Shown here: one piece after another, positions 8,415-16,423 of the stretch
How the letters are laid out: the number at the start of each line of letters is the position of its first letter
How positions within the stretch are numbered: position 1 is the stretch's first letter
From: Nitrospira sp.
Lineage (GTDB): Bacteria > Nitrospirota > Nitrospiria > Nitrospirales > Nitrospiraceae
DNA length: 64,000 nucleotides
Assembly (NCBI GenBank): GCA_030692565.1
Contig: JAUYAO010000022.1
Coordinates: 62,001-126,000, forward strand
Reading direction: 5' to 3'
Notes under the pieces: model-generated
Seen by the model: the letters and a program-made list of their open reading frames with translations, nothing else
The model's database searches: none
What the model was told of the DNA's origin: nothing
Made by a program: the position numbers and the translations under genes

Positions 8415-9212
8415 ATGAACACTGCCGTATTCCCATTCCCCGCCAGTCTCTTTGACCAAGCTTCCAGAAGCGAACTTCAATGTCTGATGGAAGTCATTCA
8501 CTATGCTGCGCTGGCTCAATCCTCCAAAGATGTCAAAAACGTACTGATTCGCACAAAAGAACTGTTTCCATTTGAGCGTTTGATCGGAGGCCTTATTCGA
8601 TTCAGCCCCGACGGCACCTTCGATGGGTTTTCCGACGTCTTAAACATAAGCTTCCCGCAAACTTGGCTCTTTCAATATTGGAAAAATAGTTACGGGAAGG
8701 TAGATCCCGTTCTCCATGAGTTGGTACGCTCCAATCAGACACAGGTTTGGAATCAGGTGTACGCCAAGGTAGAAACCGAGGAGGAGAAAGAGTTCCTCCA
8801 AGCCGCAGCCGGATATGGGCTGATTGATGGCGTAACGACCGGAGCACTCGACGCCTCTTGCGGAGTGGCAACATTCTTTGCATTCGCCGGAAAAACGCCC
8901 GTAAGAAACGACCGGTATGTGCAGATGCTTTCCTATCTTGGGCAACACCTTCATCTGGCCTTATTGAGAGCCGCATCGAAAACTTCAACCTCAATGAACA
9001 ACTGCGTTACCATGCTTTCTCCTCGGGAAGTCACCATCCTCAATTGGATCAAGGATGGTAAAACGAACGGAGAAATAGGTCAGATCATTGGCCTGACAGA
9101 ACGAACCGTTCGCTTCCATGTCGAAAGCATTTTTGCAAAACTCGACGTCTCTTCACGAACGCAAGCTGTTGCCGTAGCGGTTCAGCATGGCCTCCCAAAT
9201 CTTGTAGCCTAA
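8415..9212 (+). CDS. LuxR-family quorum-sensing transcription factor
   Basis: It has an N-terminal autoinducer-binding domain (about 20-175) and a C-terminal GerE helix-turn-helix (about 200-262). In the ligand domain, TWLFQYWKNSYGKVDPV carries the conserved Trp, Tyr and Asp that contact acyl-homoserine lactones, with a later Trp in TQVWNQVY. The HTH reads LSPREVTILNWIKDGKTNGEIG...ERTVRFHVESIFAKLDVSSRTQAV. AAGGAG lies eight bases before the ATG at 8415; a longer TTG-started frame from 8346 is less likely. A weak sigma70-like pair (TTGCGA, 17 bases, TAACTT) ends 41 bases upstream. The gene is convergent with luxI, and the partner operator lies beyond luxI at 10073-10092. Confidence 0.92.
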   Translation: MNTAVFPFPASLFDQASRSELQCLMEVIHYAALAQSSKDVKNVLIRTKELFPFERLIGGLIRFSPDGTFDGFSDVLNISFPQTWLFQYWKNSYGKVDPVLHELVRSNQTQVWNQVYAKVETEEEKEFLQAAAGYGLIDGVTTGALDASCGVATFFAFAGKTPVRNDRYVQMLSYLGQHLHLALLRAASKTSTSMNNCVTMLSPREVTILNWIKDGKTNGEIGQIIGLTERTVRFHVESIFAKLDVSSRTQAVAVAVQHGLPNLVA

Positions 9213-9308
9213 TCCGTCCACCTTCCATTTTCTCATTTGAGAATCGCCCCTTCCGGCCTCACATTCTTTCGCAAATTGAACCACCGTCTATCCAGAGACT
9301 CATGTCTC

Positions 9309-10001
9309 TTAAACCGCCACCTCTGTGTGGAGAAGAGTTTGTTCGGCCACCACATTCACACTTGATGGGCTCACAGTTGCCATCCATGCCATGAGCTGTG
9401 GCCGTTTCTGCGCAAGGACAGTCTCACATCTGACGATATCAATCGTCGCAGCAATTGATACTGCTCCAGCTGGAGGAAGCGCTACGGGCGGACCCAGCGG
9501 GTCACAGGGAATCCCCATCGCATTCAACATCCGAAAGAGCCGATGCTCAACCTCAAGGTAAAGATATCGGACATCCTGGGCCAGAGCCCACTGGTAGATT
9601 CCCTTGATGAGGCTCAACATCATCCGAGCAGACAATCCCTTGTCTATGATCATGGGGTCAATCGCCAGCCTTGTGATTTCAGCAGTATCTCGCTCCTTGC
9701 GTATCAGATGCCCTGAGGGAAGCAACATGCGGAGATCATGCTCGAGCATGAATTGCCCTGTGGACGGCAATAGTCTGGCAAGGCCGAGAATTCTCCCCTC
9801 TCGGCTGAATAGCCCAATCGATGTCCCCCAAAGATCATACATATCCATCTCTCGTCCATCATCGGACGGACAGACCCATCGCAGGGTTTCCGCGAACACC
9901 CTATGCCGGAGCCGGTATGCCTGATCCAGCTCACCAGAAGAAGTCAGCGTCTTGACTTGCATATCTCCTTCAGAAAATTCGATTCCCGTCTGCATTTCCA
10001 T
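9309..10001 (-). CDS. Acyl-homoserine-lactone synthase (LuxI family)
   Basis: The enzyme joins an acyl chain to S-adenosylmethionine to make the quorum signal. The 230-residue protein shows the invariant residues of LuxI proteins: RLRHRVFAETLRW (Arg, Phe, Trp), REMDMYD (Asp pair), GLARLLPS (Arg) and EITRLAI (Glu, Arg), followed by the GNAT-like core to LYLEVEHRLFRMLNAMG. The start at 10001 has AAGGAGGGG in front of it; the frame opens further to 10049 but without such a site. The lux box lies 72-91 bases upstream of the ATG. N. moscoviensis has been reported to make AHLs, which fits. Acyl length cannot be read from the sequence. Confidence 0.92.
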   Translation of the reverse strand: MEMQTGIEFSEGDMQVKTLTSSGELDQAYRLRHRVFAETLRWVCPSDDGREMDMYDLWGTSIGLFSREGRILGLARLLPSTGQFMLEHDLRMLLPSGHLIRKERDTAEITRLAIDPMIIDKGLSARMMLSLIKGIYQWALAQDVRYLYLEVEHRLFRMLNAMGIPCDPLGPPVALPPAGAVSIAATIDIVRCETVLAQKRPQLMAWMATVSPSSVNVVAEQTLLHTEVAV

Positions 10002-10069
10002 ACTCCCCTCCTTGTTTAGGCCCATGTACTTCTGACTTGAGAAACACATTTCTTGTAATTGGCCGATTT

Positions 10070-10095
10070 GTCACCTGGCGGATCCGCCAGGTGAC
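10070..10095. promoter_or_regulatory. lux box: perfect 26-bp palindrome upstream of luxI
   Basis: The core ACCTGGCGGATCCGCCAGGT (10073-10092) has the ACCTG-N10-CAGGT pattern of the classic Vibrio fischeri lux box, including the central GGATC. The palindrome extends without mismatch to 26 bases. It lies in the divergent gap between luxI (start 10001) and the sensor kinase (start 10203), 72 bases from the first and 108 from the second, so LuxR could act on both. There is no T-run after it, which argues against a terminator. Confidence 0.8.
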
Positions 10096-10202
10096 GAATA
10101 GGCTTGTCTTCGCGTACTACTCTCCACTTAGTTGGGATACGCTCAACAAGAGGTTCGATTGCCCTGCGCCGAGCTGGTTGAACGGAGAGGAGGAATGACA
10201 TA

Positions 10203-11021
10203 GTGAATGAAGGAAAGAGACTCCACATCATCGATGGGTTTCGGCAATCTCCGCCCCTCGCCCGTCGTCATCAATTCGGACAAGGGGAAGGCCAGAGGCG
10301 CAGCAGCGAGAGCCATCGCTTTCCCAAGCTCGCCCCGCCGGCCGGAGGCCAGCTGACGGTCGCGCTCAAAGCCACGGAAAAACGCTTGAGCAGTTTGTTG
10401 GAGGACCGGAACCGCATCAGCCGAGATCTTCACGACTCGGTCTTGCAATCGCTGTATGCCATCGGGCTCAGCCTGGAAACCTCCCACCGTACCAATACAT
10501 CACCACGACCAGGGGCCGATCGCCCATACAGCCATGCCGTGGATCAGCTCAATCGCTTGATTCACGAGGTGCGAGGCATCATCAAGGGGCTTGCGGATGG
10601 ATCGGTGCAGGACATGGACCTGTCTGAGGAACTCAGGCAGGTGGCCGGCAGTTACGAGCAACTCAGCGGCGTCACGATCACGCTCAGCCTGCAGCCTTCG
10701 GCACTGGACGTACTCACCCGGGAGGAAGAGCAGGAGATTCTGAACATTGTGCGAGAGGCCTTGAGCAATTGCGTCCGCCATGCGCAGGCGACTCACGCCG
10801 AGGTGACAATCAGGACGCACGGGAACCGAGTGCGTATCAGTATCTGCGACGACGGAAAGGGATTTGTCGAAACCGGCGCGCACCCCAAGGGGTATGGCTT
10901 GATGAATATGGAAGCGCGGGCCAGGAAACTCGGCGGCAGCTTGCTGCTCCGCTCGAAGCCCGGTCAGGGCACTCGCATTTCAGCGGAATTTTTACTGGAA
11001 CCGATTTTAGCGCCTGTATGA
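10203..11021 (+). CDS. Sensor histidine kinase, HisKA_3/NarX type, cytoplasmic
   Basis: The 272-residue protein has a short N-terminal region without membrane segments, a HisKA_3 dimerisation helix RNRISRDLHDSVLQSLYAIGLSLE (about 77-100, His85 as the phospho-acceptor), and a HATPase domain ending ICDDGKGF and GYGLMNMEARARKLGG. There is no obvious input domain. The GTG at 10203 lies 11 bases after GAGGAGG; no ATG lies in frame before the kinase core. It overlaps the downstream NarL regulator by four bases, so the two form a two-component pair. Its leader carries the lux box in the divergent gap, so quorum control is possible. Confidence 0.88.
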   Translation: MNEGKRLHIIDGFRQSPPLARRHQFGQGEGQRRSSESHRFPKLAPPAGGQLTVALKATEKRLSSLLEDRNRISRDLHDSVLQSLYAIGLSLETSHRTNTSPRPGADRPYSHAVDQLNRLIHEVRGIIKGLADGSVQDMDLSEELRQVAGSYEQLSGVTITLSLQPSALDVLTREEEQEILNIVREALSNCVRHAQATHAEVTIRTHGNRVRISICDDGKGFVETGAHPKGYGLMNMEARARKLGGSLLLRSKPGQGTRISAEFLLEPILAPV

Positions 11022-11698
11022 AACCGGCACGCACCACACTCCTCATCGTCGATGACCACGAAGTCGTCCGGCAGGGTCTCCGAACGCTCCTGAACCTCGA
11101 GCCGGATTTCCGGGTCGTCGGTGAAGCCGCGTCGGTCGAGGCTGCCGTCACAGAAACTGCACGTCTCCGACCCAGTGTCGTATTGCTCGACGTGAAGCTT
11201 CCCGACGGCTCCGGGATCGCGGCCTGCCGCCGGCTGCTCGCGACCACGCCGGCCACCCGCGTCCTGATGCTGACCAGTTTTTCGGAGGACGCCATGGTGG
11301 TCGAGGCCGTTCAAGGCGGAGCCCACGGCTACGCGCTCAAGGATGTCCGAACCACGGACCTGATTCAGGCCATTCGCACCGTCGCCAGCGGCCATGGCTA
11401 TCTGGATCCGCGCGTGGCCCAGCAGACCTTGCATTGGATCCGCGACCGATCCCACGCCGCCGCCGGCCATTCCCAGGATCGCCTCACACGCCTCTCCCCT
11501 CAAGAGCGCGCCATTCTGCCCCTGCTCGCGGAAGGCAAGACCAACAAAGAAATTGCGGTGGACCTTCGCTTAAGCGACAAGACCATCAAAAATTACCTCG
11601 CCAATATCTTCGACAAGCTCCAAGTACGCCGGCGCACCGAGGCCGTGAGCTGGTATATCCGAACGACTCAGACAGCCTCGCGAGACCCCCGCTTCTAG
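11018..11698 (+). CDS. NarL/FixJ-family response regulator
   Basis: The 226-residue protein has a receiver domain (about 6-122: IVDDHEVV, phospho-site Asp in VVLLDVKLPDGSG, Lys in YALKDV) and a LuxR-type helix-turn-helix (about 155-215, LSPQERAILPLLAEGKTNKEIA). It begins at the ATG overlapping the stop of the kinase gene. The stop codon TAG is part of the terminal CTAG of the MITE-like element that follows, so the element has inserted exactly at the 3' end. It is closely similar in layout to the regulator at 15524-16216. Confidence 0.93.
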   Translation: MKPARTTLLIVDDHEVVRQGLRTLLNLEPDFRVVGEAASVEAAVTETARLRPSVVLLDVKLPDGSGIAACRRLLATTPATRVLMLTSFSEDAMVVEAVQGGAHGYALKDVRTTDLIQAIRTVASGHGYLDPRVAQQTLHWIRDRSHAAAGHSQDRLTRLSPQERAILPLLAEGKTNKEIAVDLRLSDKTIKNYLANIFDKLQVRRRTEAVSWYIRTTQTASRDPRF

Positions 11699-11903
11699 CA
11701 GGATGCGGAAAAAGTCCGCCAGCGGCGTTCTCGCATCGCTCAGAGGCTCAACGTACAGCGCAGAGTACGATTCGCCTCTTCGCTCGCTGCGGCCTTGCTG
11801 GACGGCCTGTTTGCGCATCCTGTGGGCTATTCCGGCGCCGACACGGCGAGTGAGTTGGCCGCGGTGCGTTGTGCAACAATCGAGTTTTTCCGCAGCCTGC
11901 TAG
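11695..11903. mobile_element. MITE-like element with 19-bp terminal inverted repeats
   Basis: The ends CTAGCAGGATGCGGAAAAA and its inverted partner (11885-11903) differ at one position. The element of 209 bp has no coding capacity. A second internal end, GCGCATCCTG at about 11813-11822, suggests a composite of a 125-bp unit plus part of another copy. Related sequence occurs in inverse orientation at 21835-21915 and 62151-62305. The rest of the gap to the next gene (11904-12069) shows nothing I can assign. Confidence 0.7.
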
Positions 11904-12069
11904 ACCTTGAGCATTCCACTGCTTTGACTCCCGCGCCCTCTAGAAATTCAGGGGTCCCAGGTTCTATGCTAGGCACTCCGCCAGGGCCGTCGCAGAGATT
12001 GATGAGAATCACTCCGCGGGCGGACCGGTGGCCATCCCGGCTGACCAGCGAACCGAGGCACGACGCGTC

Positions 12070-15000
12070 ATGTCCCATCCCCGCTCTTCCGCGCCGACCG
12101 AGACCCAAGCCAGTGACGGCATCACGCCGGAACGCGCCGCGCTGTCGACTTCCTCCCCCGCCCACCGTGCAGCGGAGGCGGCGCAAATCGGCACATGGGA
12201 ATGGCGGCTCGCCACCGGAGGAATCGCGTGGTCCCCGCAGGCTGATACGATTTTCGGGCTCTCGCCGGGCGATTTTTCCGGCACGTTCGAAGGATTCTTG
12301 CGCCTCGTGCATGAATCGGATCGGCCGCAGTTACAGGCGGCGATTCAGACCGCAATCGAAACCCGTCAGCCCTACCATCTCGACCATCGAATCGTCACGC
12401 CGAACGGAATCATCCGATGGGTCTCCTGTCGAGGCCGCGCGGTGCTGGACTCAGACGGCCACGTCGCAGGCATGGCGGGCACGACCGAAGATATCACCCG
12501 CCGGAAAGAAACCGAGCTGGCCCTTCTTGATCTACAAGCGACCCTGGAGCATCGTGTCAGGGAACGCACCGCCGGCCTCGAACGCGCCGTGCGTGACCTT
12601 CAGGAAGAGATCGAGCGGCGGCAACAGACTGAGGCCGCGCTGAAAGCCAGCGAACAACGGTATCACGCCCTCTACGAACACAACCCCACGATGTACTTCA
12701 CCCTGACGCCTGACGGCACGGTCCTCTCTGTCAACCGGTTCGGGGCAGAAGAGTTGGGGTATCGCGAAAGCGAATTGGTCGGACAATCGGTATTCGCCGT
12801 GTTCCAAGCCGCGGATCATCCTACCGTGCTGGAACAACTCCGCGTGTGCTCACAGAGCCCGGGGCGAACTTTCGACTGGGAAATCCAAAAAGTCAGAAAG
12901 GACGGACACCTCCTCTGGGTCAAAGAACGGGCACGGGCCATCACCGGACCGGACGGGAACCCGATCATTCTCATTGTCTGTGAAGACATCACGGAACAGC
13001 GACAGACACAAGAACTCATCCGAGATCGGGATCAGCAATTACAAGCCACCTCGCAGTTCCTCCATACCCTGGTGCAGGAGTCTCCCCTTCCGATTGTCAG
13101 TCTCGATGCCAGCGCACGGATCACCAGCTGGAATCAAGCCGCCACCAGACTCTTCGGCTGGACGAAAGAGGAGGTCCTGGGCCGGGAACTTCCGTATGTC
13201 CCTCCTGGGCAGGAAGCAGAAGCCGATGCCCTCTGGAGCTACGGCACACACCACGGGATTCGTGGCCCGCTTTCGCTCCGCCGGCAGCGGAAAGACGGAA
13301 AGCTCCTGGAGCTGTTGTTGTGGCCGGTGTTCGTCGAAGATACCAGCGGACAGCTGAAGACAGCGGTCGGGCTCTACGTCGACCAGTCCGATCTCCGCCG
13401 GGCGGAAGATGCCTGCCGGCACAGTGAAGGACGGCTCCGGTCGTTCCTGAATGCGCTCGACGACCTGGCATTCGAATTGGACGAGCACGGCGTCTATCTG
13501 AATGTGTGGACGCGCAACGACGACCTTCTGCTGCTTCCCAGGCAGGAGATTGTCGGCAAATCGATGGACGAGATCCATGGCCGGGAGGCAGGAACCCATT
13601 ACCGCGCCATCCTTCGCCGGGTCCTGGACTCGGGAACACCCGAGTCGGTCGAGTACTCGCTTCATTTAAACGGCCGGCTTCGACACTTCTCCGCCATCCT
13701 CAGCCGTATTCCGGCGAGTGCGAGCACCCGGGCCACCGTCGCCTGCATTGTCCGCGACGTCAGTGAGAATAGGCGCTCCGCGGAAGCCCTACACTTGAGC
13801 GAGCAGCACTTGAAGAGCATCATCGAAACCTCGCCGGAATGCGTCAAGCTGGTTGCGGCCGACGGGACATTGCTCCAAATGAACGCCGCGGGGCTGGCCA
13901 TGATCGAGGCCGACAACGTGCAAGACGTGATCGGTCGCTGCATCTATCCGCTCATCGCGGAATCCCATCGCGATGCCTTTCGGAGGATGAATGAACAGGT
14001 CTGCAGGGGGCAGAAGGAATCCATGGAATTTGAGGTGGTGGGCCTGCGGGGGACCCGTCGTTGGATGGAAACCCATGCCGTACCGCTCCGCAATCCCTCC
14101 GACGGAACCATGGCTCAACTAGCGATCACGCGCGATATCACGGACCGCAAGCAAACCGAACTGGCGCTGCGTGAGAGTGAACAGCGCTTCGAGATTGCCT
14201 TCCGGTCAAGCCCCCATCCGGTGCTCATCACCGAATTGGCCACCGGCCGCTGCCTCGAAGTCAACGACACCGCGTTGCAGCTCTTTGGGTTCCAGCGCCA
14301 TGAAGCGGTCGGACAGACCACCATCGCCATTGAACTGTGGCCGAAGCCGGAAGACCGGACGAGATTCGTCACGCAACTCCTGGAAACGGGAACTCTCCGA
14401 GGAGTGGAATTCACCTTCCAAACCAAAGACCGGCGCTTGCGGCACTGCCTGGTCTCGAGTGAATTGATCGAGCTCAACGGCACCAGATGCATCCTCACCG
14501 TCGGGACCGATGTCACGGAGAAGAAGGAAGCCGAAGCCGCTCTGCGGGAGAGCGAGGAACGCTGGCAGCGCTTCGTCGCCGACGCCCCGGTGGGGCTGGT
14601 CGTCGTCGGTGCCGACAAACACATCCTGAGCGCCAACAAAGCTTTTTGCGCGCTCACGGGCTATACCGAACAGGAGGTGATCAGCCATACCTACGCGCTC
14701 TACACCCATCCCGACGACCTGCCCAAGAATCTGGTGTTGACCGACGAGTTTTTCACAGGGCAGCGGCAGGCCTACACGTACGAGAAACGGTATATCCGAA
14801 AAAACGGCGAAGTCATCTGGGTGTCCGTCCGCGCGAGTCATCTCACCGTTCACGGGCACGATGCGCCGCTCGTGCTCGCGGTCGTGGAGGATATCACCGA
14901 CCGCAAACAGGCCTTGGCCGATCGGGAGCGGATCAGCCAGGACCTGCACGACAATATTCTCCAATCCCTCTATGCCGTCGGCATGCAGCTCGAAGCGGGG

Positions 15001-15534
15001 AAACTGCTGGCGGGGAAAGCCCCGCGCAAATCCAAGCAGCATGTCACTCAAGCTATCCGGCAGTTGAACCATCTCGTCTTGGAAGTCCGGCAATTCATCA
15101 CCGACCTGACCTGCCGCACGGCGCCGACACTGGATTTCACGGTGGCCCTGAACCAGCTCGCCGCCTCCTGCTCATCGGAAACTCGCACCGCGCCCGAGCT
15201 GATTATCGACCCCACTGCGCTCACGGTCATCACCCCGGCGATCGGCGAGCAGTTGCTGAGTATTGCGCGAGAAGCCTTGAGCAACAGTGTCCGCCATGCC
15301 GGCGCGACACACCGTGCTGTCAGCCTCACGAAGACCGGCCGCTCCATCCGGTTGCGCGTCACCGATGACGGCACAGGCTTTGACCCCGGCCGCAAACGCC
15401 GCCGCGGCCACGGACTGGCCAATATGGCCGCACGGGCCAGAACCATCGGCGCGCAGTTCACGCTCGACAGCACGCCGGACCGCGGCACCTCAGTCACGAT
15501 CGACGTCCCCACAGGAGAGCCTCATGCCTGCTAA
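12070..15534 (+). CDS. Multi-PAS sensor histidine kinase (HisKA_3 type)
   Basis: The protein of about 1154 residues has seven PAS/PAC modules in a row, beginning near residues 35, 200, 330, 460, 575, 695 and 830. Most are followed by a short EDITxRK-type linker. A HisKA_3 helix (RERISQDLHDNILQSLYAVGMQLE, about 955-980) and a HATPase domain (TDDGTGFDP, GHGLANMAARARTIGA) end it. No membrane segment is seen, so it senses cytoplasmic or diffusible cues. The ATG at 12070 is chosen; a GTG at 12028 in frame is possible. It overlaps the next regulator gene by 11 bases. The kinase core resembles that of 10203-11021, so the two pairs look like a duplication. Confidence 0.9.
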   Translation: MSHPRSSAPTETQASDGITPERAALSTSSPAHRAAEAAQIGTWEWRLATGGIAWSPQADTIFGLSPGDFSGTFEGFLRLVHESDRPQLQAAIQTAIETRQPYHLDHRIVTPNGIIRWVSCRGRAVLDSDGHVAGMAGTTEDITRRKETELALLDLQATLEHRVRERTAGLERAVRDLQEEIERRQQTEAALKASEQRYHALYEHNPTMYFTLTPDGTVLSVNRFGAEELGYRESELVGQSVFAVFQAADHPTVLEQLRVCSQSPGRTFDWEIQKVRKDGHLLWVKERARAITGPDGNPIILIVCEDITEQRQTQELIRDRDQQLQATSQFLHTLVQESPLPIVSLDASARITSWNQAATRLFGWTKEEVLGRELPYVPPGQEAEADALWSYGTHHGIRGPLSLRRQRKDGKLLELLLWPVFVEDTSGQLKTAVGLYVDQSDLRRAEDACRHSEGRLRSFLNALDDLAFELDEHGVYLNVWTRNDDLLLLPRQEIVGKSMDEIHGREAGTHYRAILRRVLDSGTPESVEYSLHLNGRLRHFSAILSRIPASASTRATVACIVRDVSENRRSAEALHLSEQHLKSIIETSPECVKLVAADGTLLQMNAAGLAMIEADNVQDVIGRCIYPLIAESHRDAFRRMNEQVCRGQKESMEFEVVGLRGTRRWMETHAVPLRNPSDGTMAQLAITRDITDRKQTELALRESEQRFEIAFRSSPHPVLITELATGRCLEVNDTALQLFGFQRHEAVGQTTIAIELWPKPEDRTRFVTQLLETGTLRGVEFTFQTKDRRLRHCLVSSELIELNGTRCILTVGTDVTEKKEAEAALRESEERWQRFVADAPVGLVVVGADKHILSANKAFCALTGYTEQEVISHTYALYTHPDDLPKNLVLTDEFFTGQRQAYTYEKRYIRKNGEVIWVSVRASHLTVHGHDAPLVLAVVEDITDRKQALADRERISQDLHDNILQSLYAVGMQLEAGKLLAGKAPRKSKQHVTQAIRQLNHLVLEVRQFITDLTCRTAPTLDFTVALNQLAASCSSETRTAPELIIDPTALTVITPAIGEQLLSIAREALSNSVRHAGATHRAVSLTKTGRSIRLRVTDDGTGFDPGRKRRRGHGLANMAARARTIGAQFTLDSTPDRGTSVTIDVPTGEPHAC

Positions 15535-16216
15535 AACGAAACCCTCGCCCATTCGCTTGCTGATCGTCGACGACCACGAGGTGGTGCGCATCGGGCTCGG
15601 CGCCGTGCTCGATCTGACACCGGGGATGAAAGTGATCGGCCAAGCCCGGAGTAAAGCCGATGCCATCGCGCAATGCCGTCGCACAAAGGCCGACGTCGTG
15701 TTGCTCGACATCCGCCTGCCGGACGGCAGCGGGATCGATGCCGCACGCGAGATTCTCTCGGCCCACCCCAAGATCCGTATCCTCTTTCTGACCAGCTTCG
15801 CGGATGAACACACCGTCCTTGAAGCGATTCTCTCCGGCGCCCAGGGCTATGTGCTGAAAGACATTGCCTCCGCCGCGCTGATCCGCGCCATCAAGACCGT
15901 CGCCGCCGGACAACCCTTGATCGACCCGCGCCTGGCCACCCATACGCTCTCGTGGATGAAGCACCTGCCGGCCGGCCGGCCCCCTGCCAAACGATCACTC
16001 CTCTCCCCCCAAGAGCAGCGCATCCTGCCCCATGTCGCCGGAGGCCTGACCAACAAGGAAATCGCGCAACGCCTGGATCTGAGCGAGAAGACCGTGAAAA
16101 ATTATCTGGCGAACATCTACTCCAAACTCCAGATCGGACGGCGATCTCAAGTGGCCGCCATGTACGCCGGGAGTTTCAAGGGCTCTATACCGCCGCTGCC
16201 CTCCAAATCCCCCTAA
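15524..16216 (+). CDS. NarL/FixJ-family response regulator
   Basis: The 230-residue protein is built like the regulator at 11018-11698: receiver domain with IVDDHEVVRIGLG, phospho-Asp in VVLLDIRLPDGSG and YVLKDI, then the HTH LSPQEQRILPHVAGGLTNKEIAQRLDLSEKTVKNYLANIY. AGGAG stands eight bases before the start, inside the 3' end of the kinase gene. It is the likely partner of the multi-PAS kinase. The 207-base gap after it holds no gene or clear signal. Confidence 0.93.
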   Translation: MPAKTKPSPIRLLIVDDHEVVRIGLGAVLDLTPGMKVIGQARSKADAIAQCRRTKADVVLLDIRLPDGSGIDAAREILSAHPKIRILFLTSFADEHTVLEAILSGAQGYVLKDIASAALIRAIKTVAAGQPLIDPRLATHTLSWMKHLPAGRPPAKRSLLSPQEQRILPHVAGGLTNKEIAQRLDLSEKTVKNYLANIYSKLQIGRRSQVAAMYAGSFKGSIPPLPSKSP

Positions 16217-16423
16217 GACCAGCCTTCCCAGCACGCGCCCGCCTAAAGATTCTTCGGCAAACACCGATACAGGGGGGTCACGACCTGACAAGACATCCGG
16301 CCCTCCCTTCCCTGCAATCCTCACCAGCCTGCGCGACGGTTACCGCATCAAGTTTGTCCGGTTTCGATCCGAAAAAGATGTGGATCTCCGCAGCCCTCCG
16401 TCTATCTGCGCCCCGAGGACGCC

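Noticed and set aside
9294-9309. Hairpin AGAGAC-TCAT-GTCTCT between luxR and luxI as a terminator
   Set aside because: The stem has only six pairs and no T-run follows; it also overlaps the luxI stop.
10070-10095. Palindrome as an intrinsic terminator
   Set aside because: No T-run follows on either strand, it lies between two divergent starts, and its core matches a lux box.
11795-12643. Plus-strand frame across the MITE-like element into the PAS kinase gene
   Set aside because: It overlaps the kinase in another frame and begins in non-coding repeat DNA.
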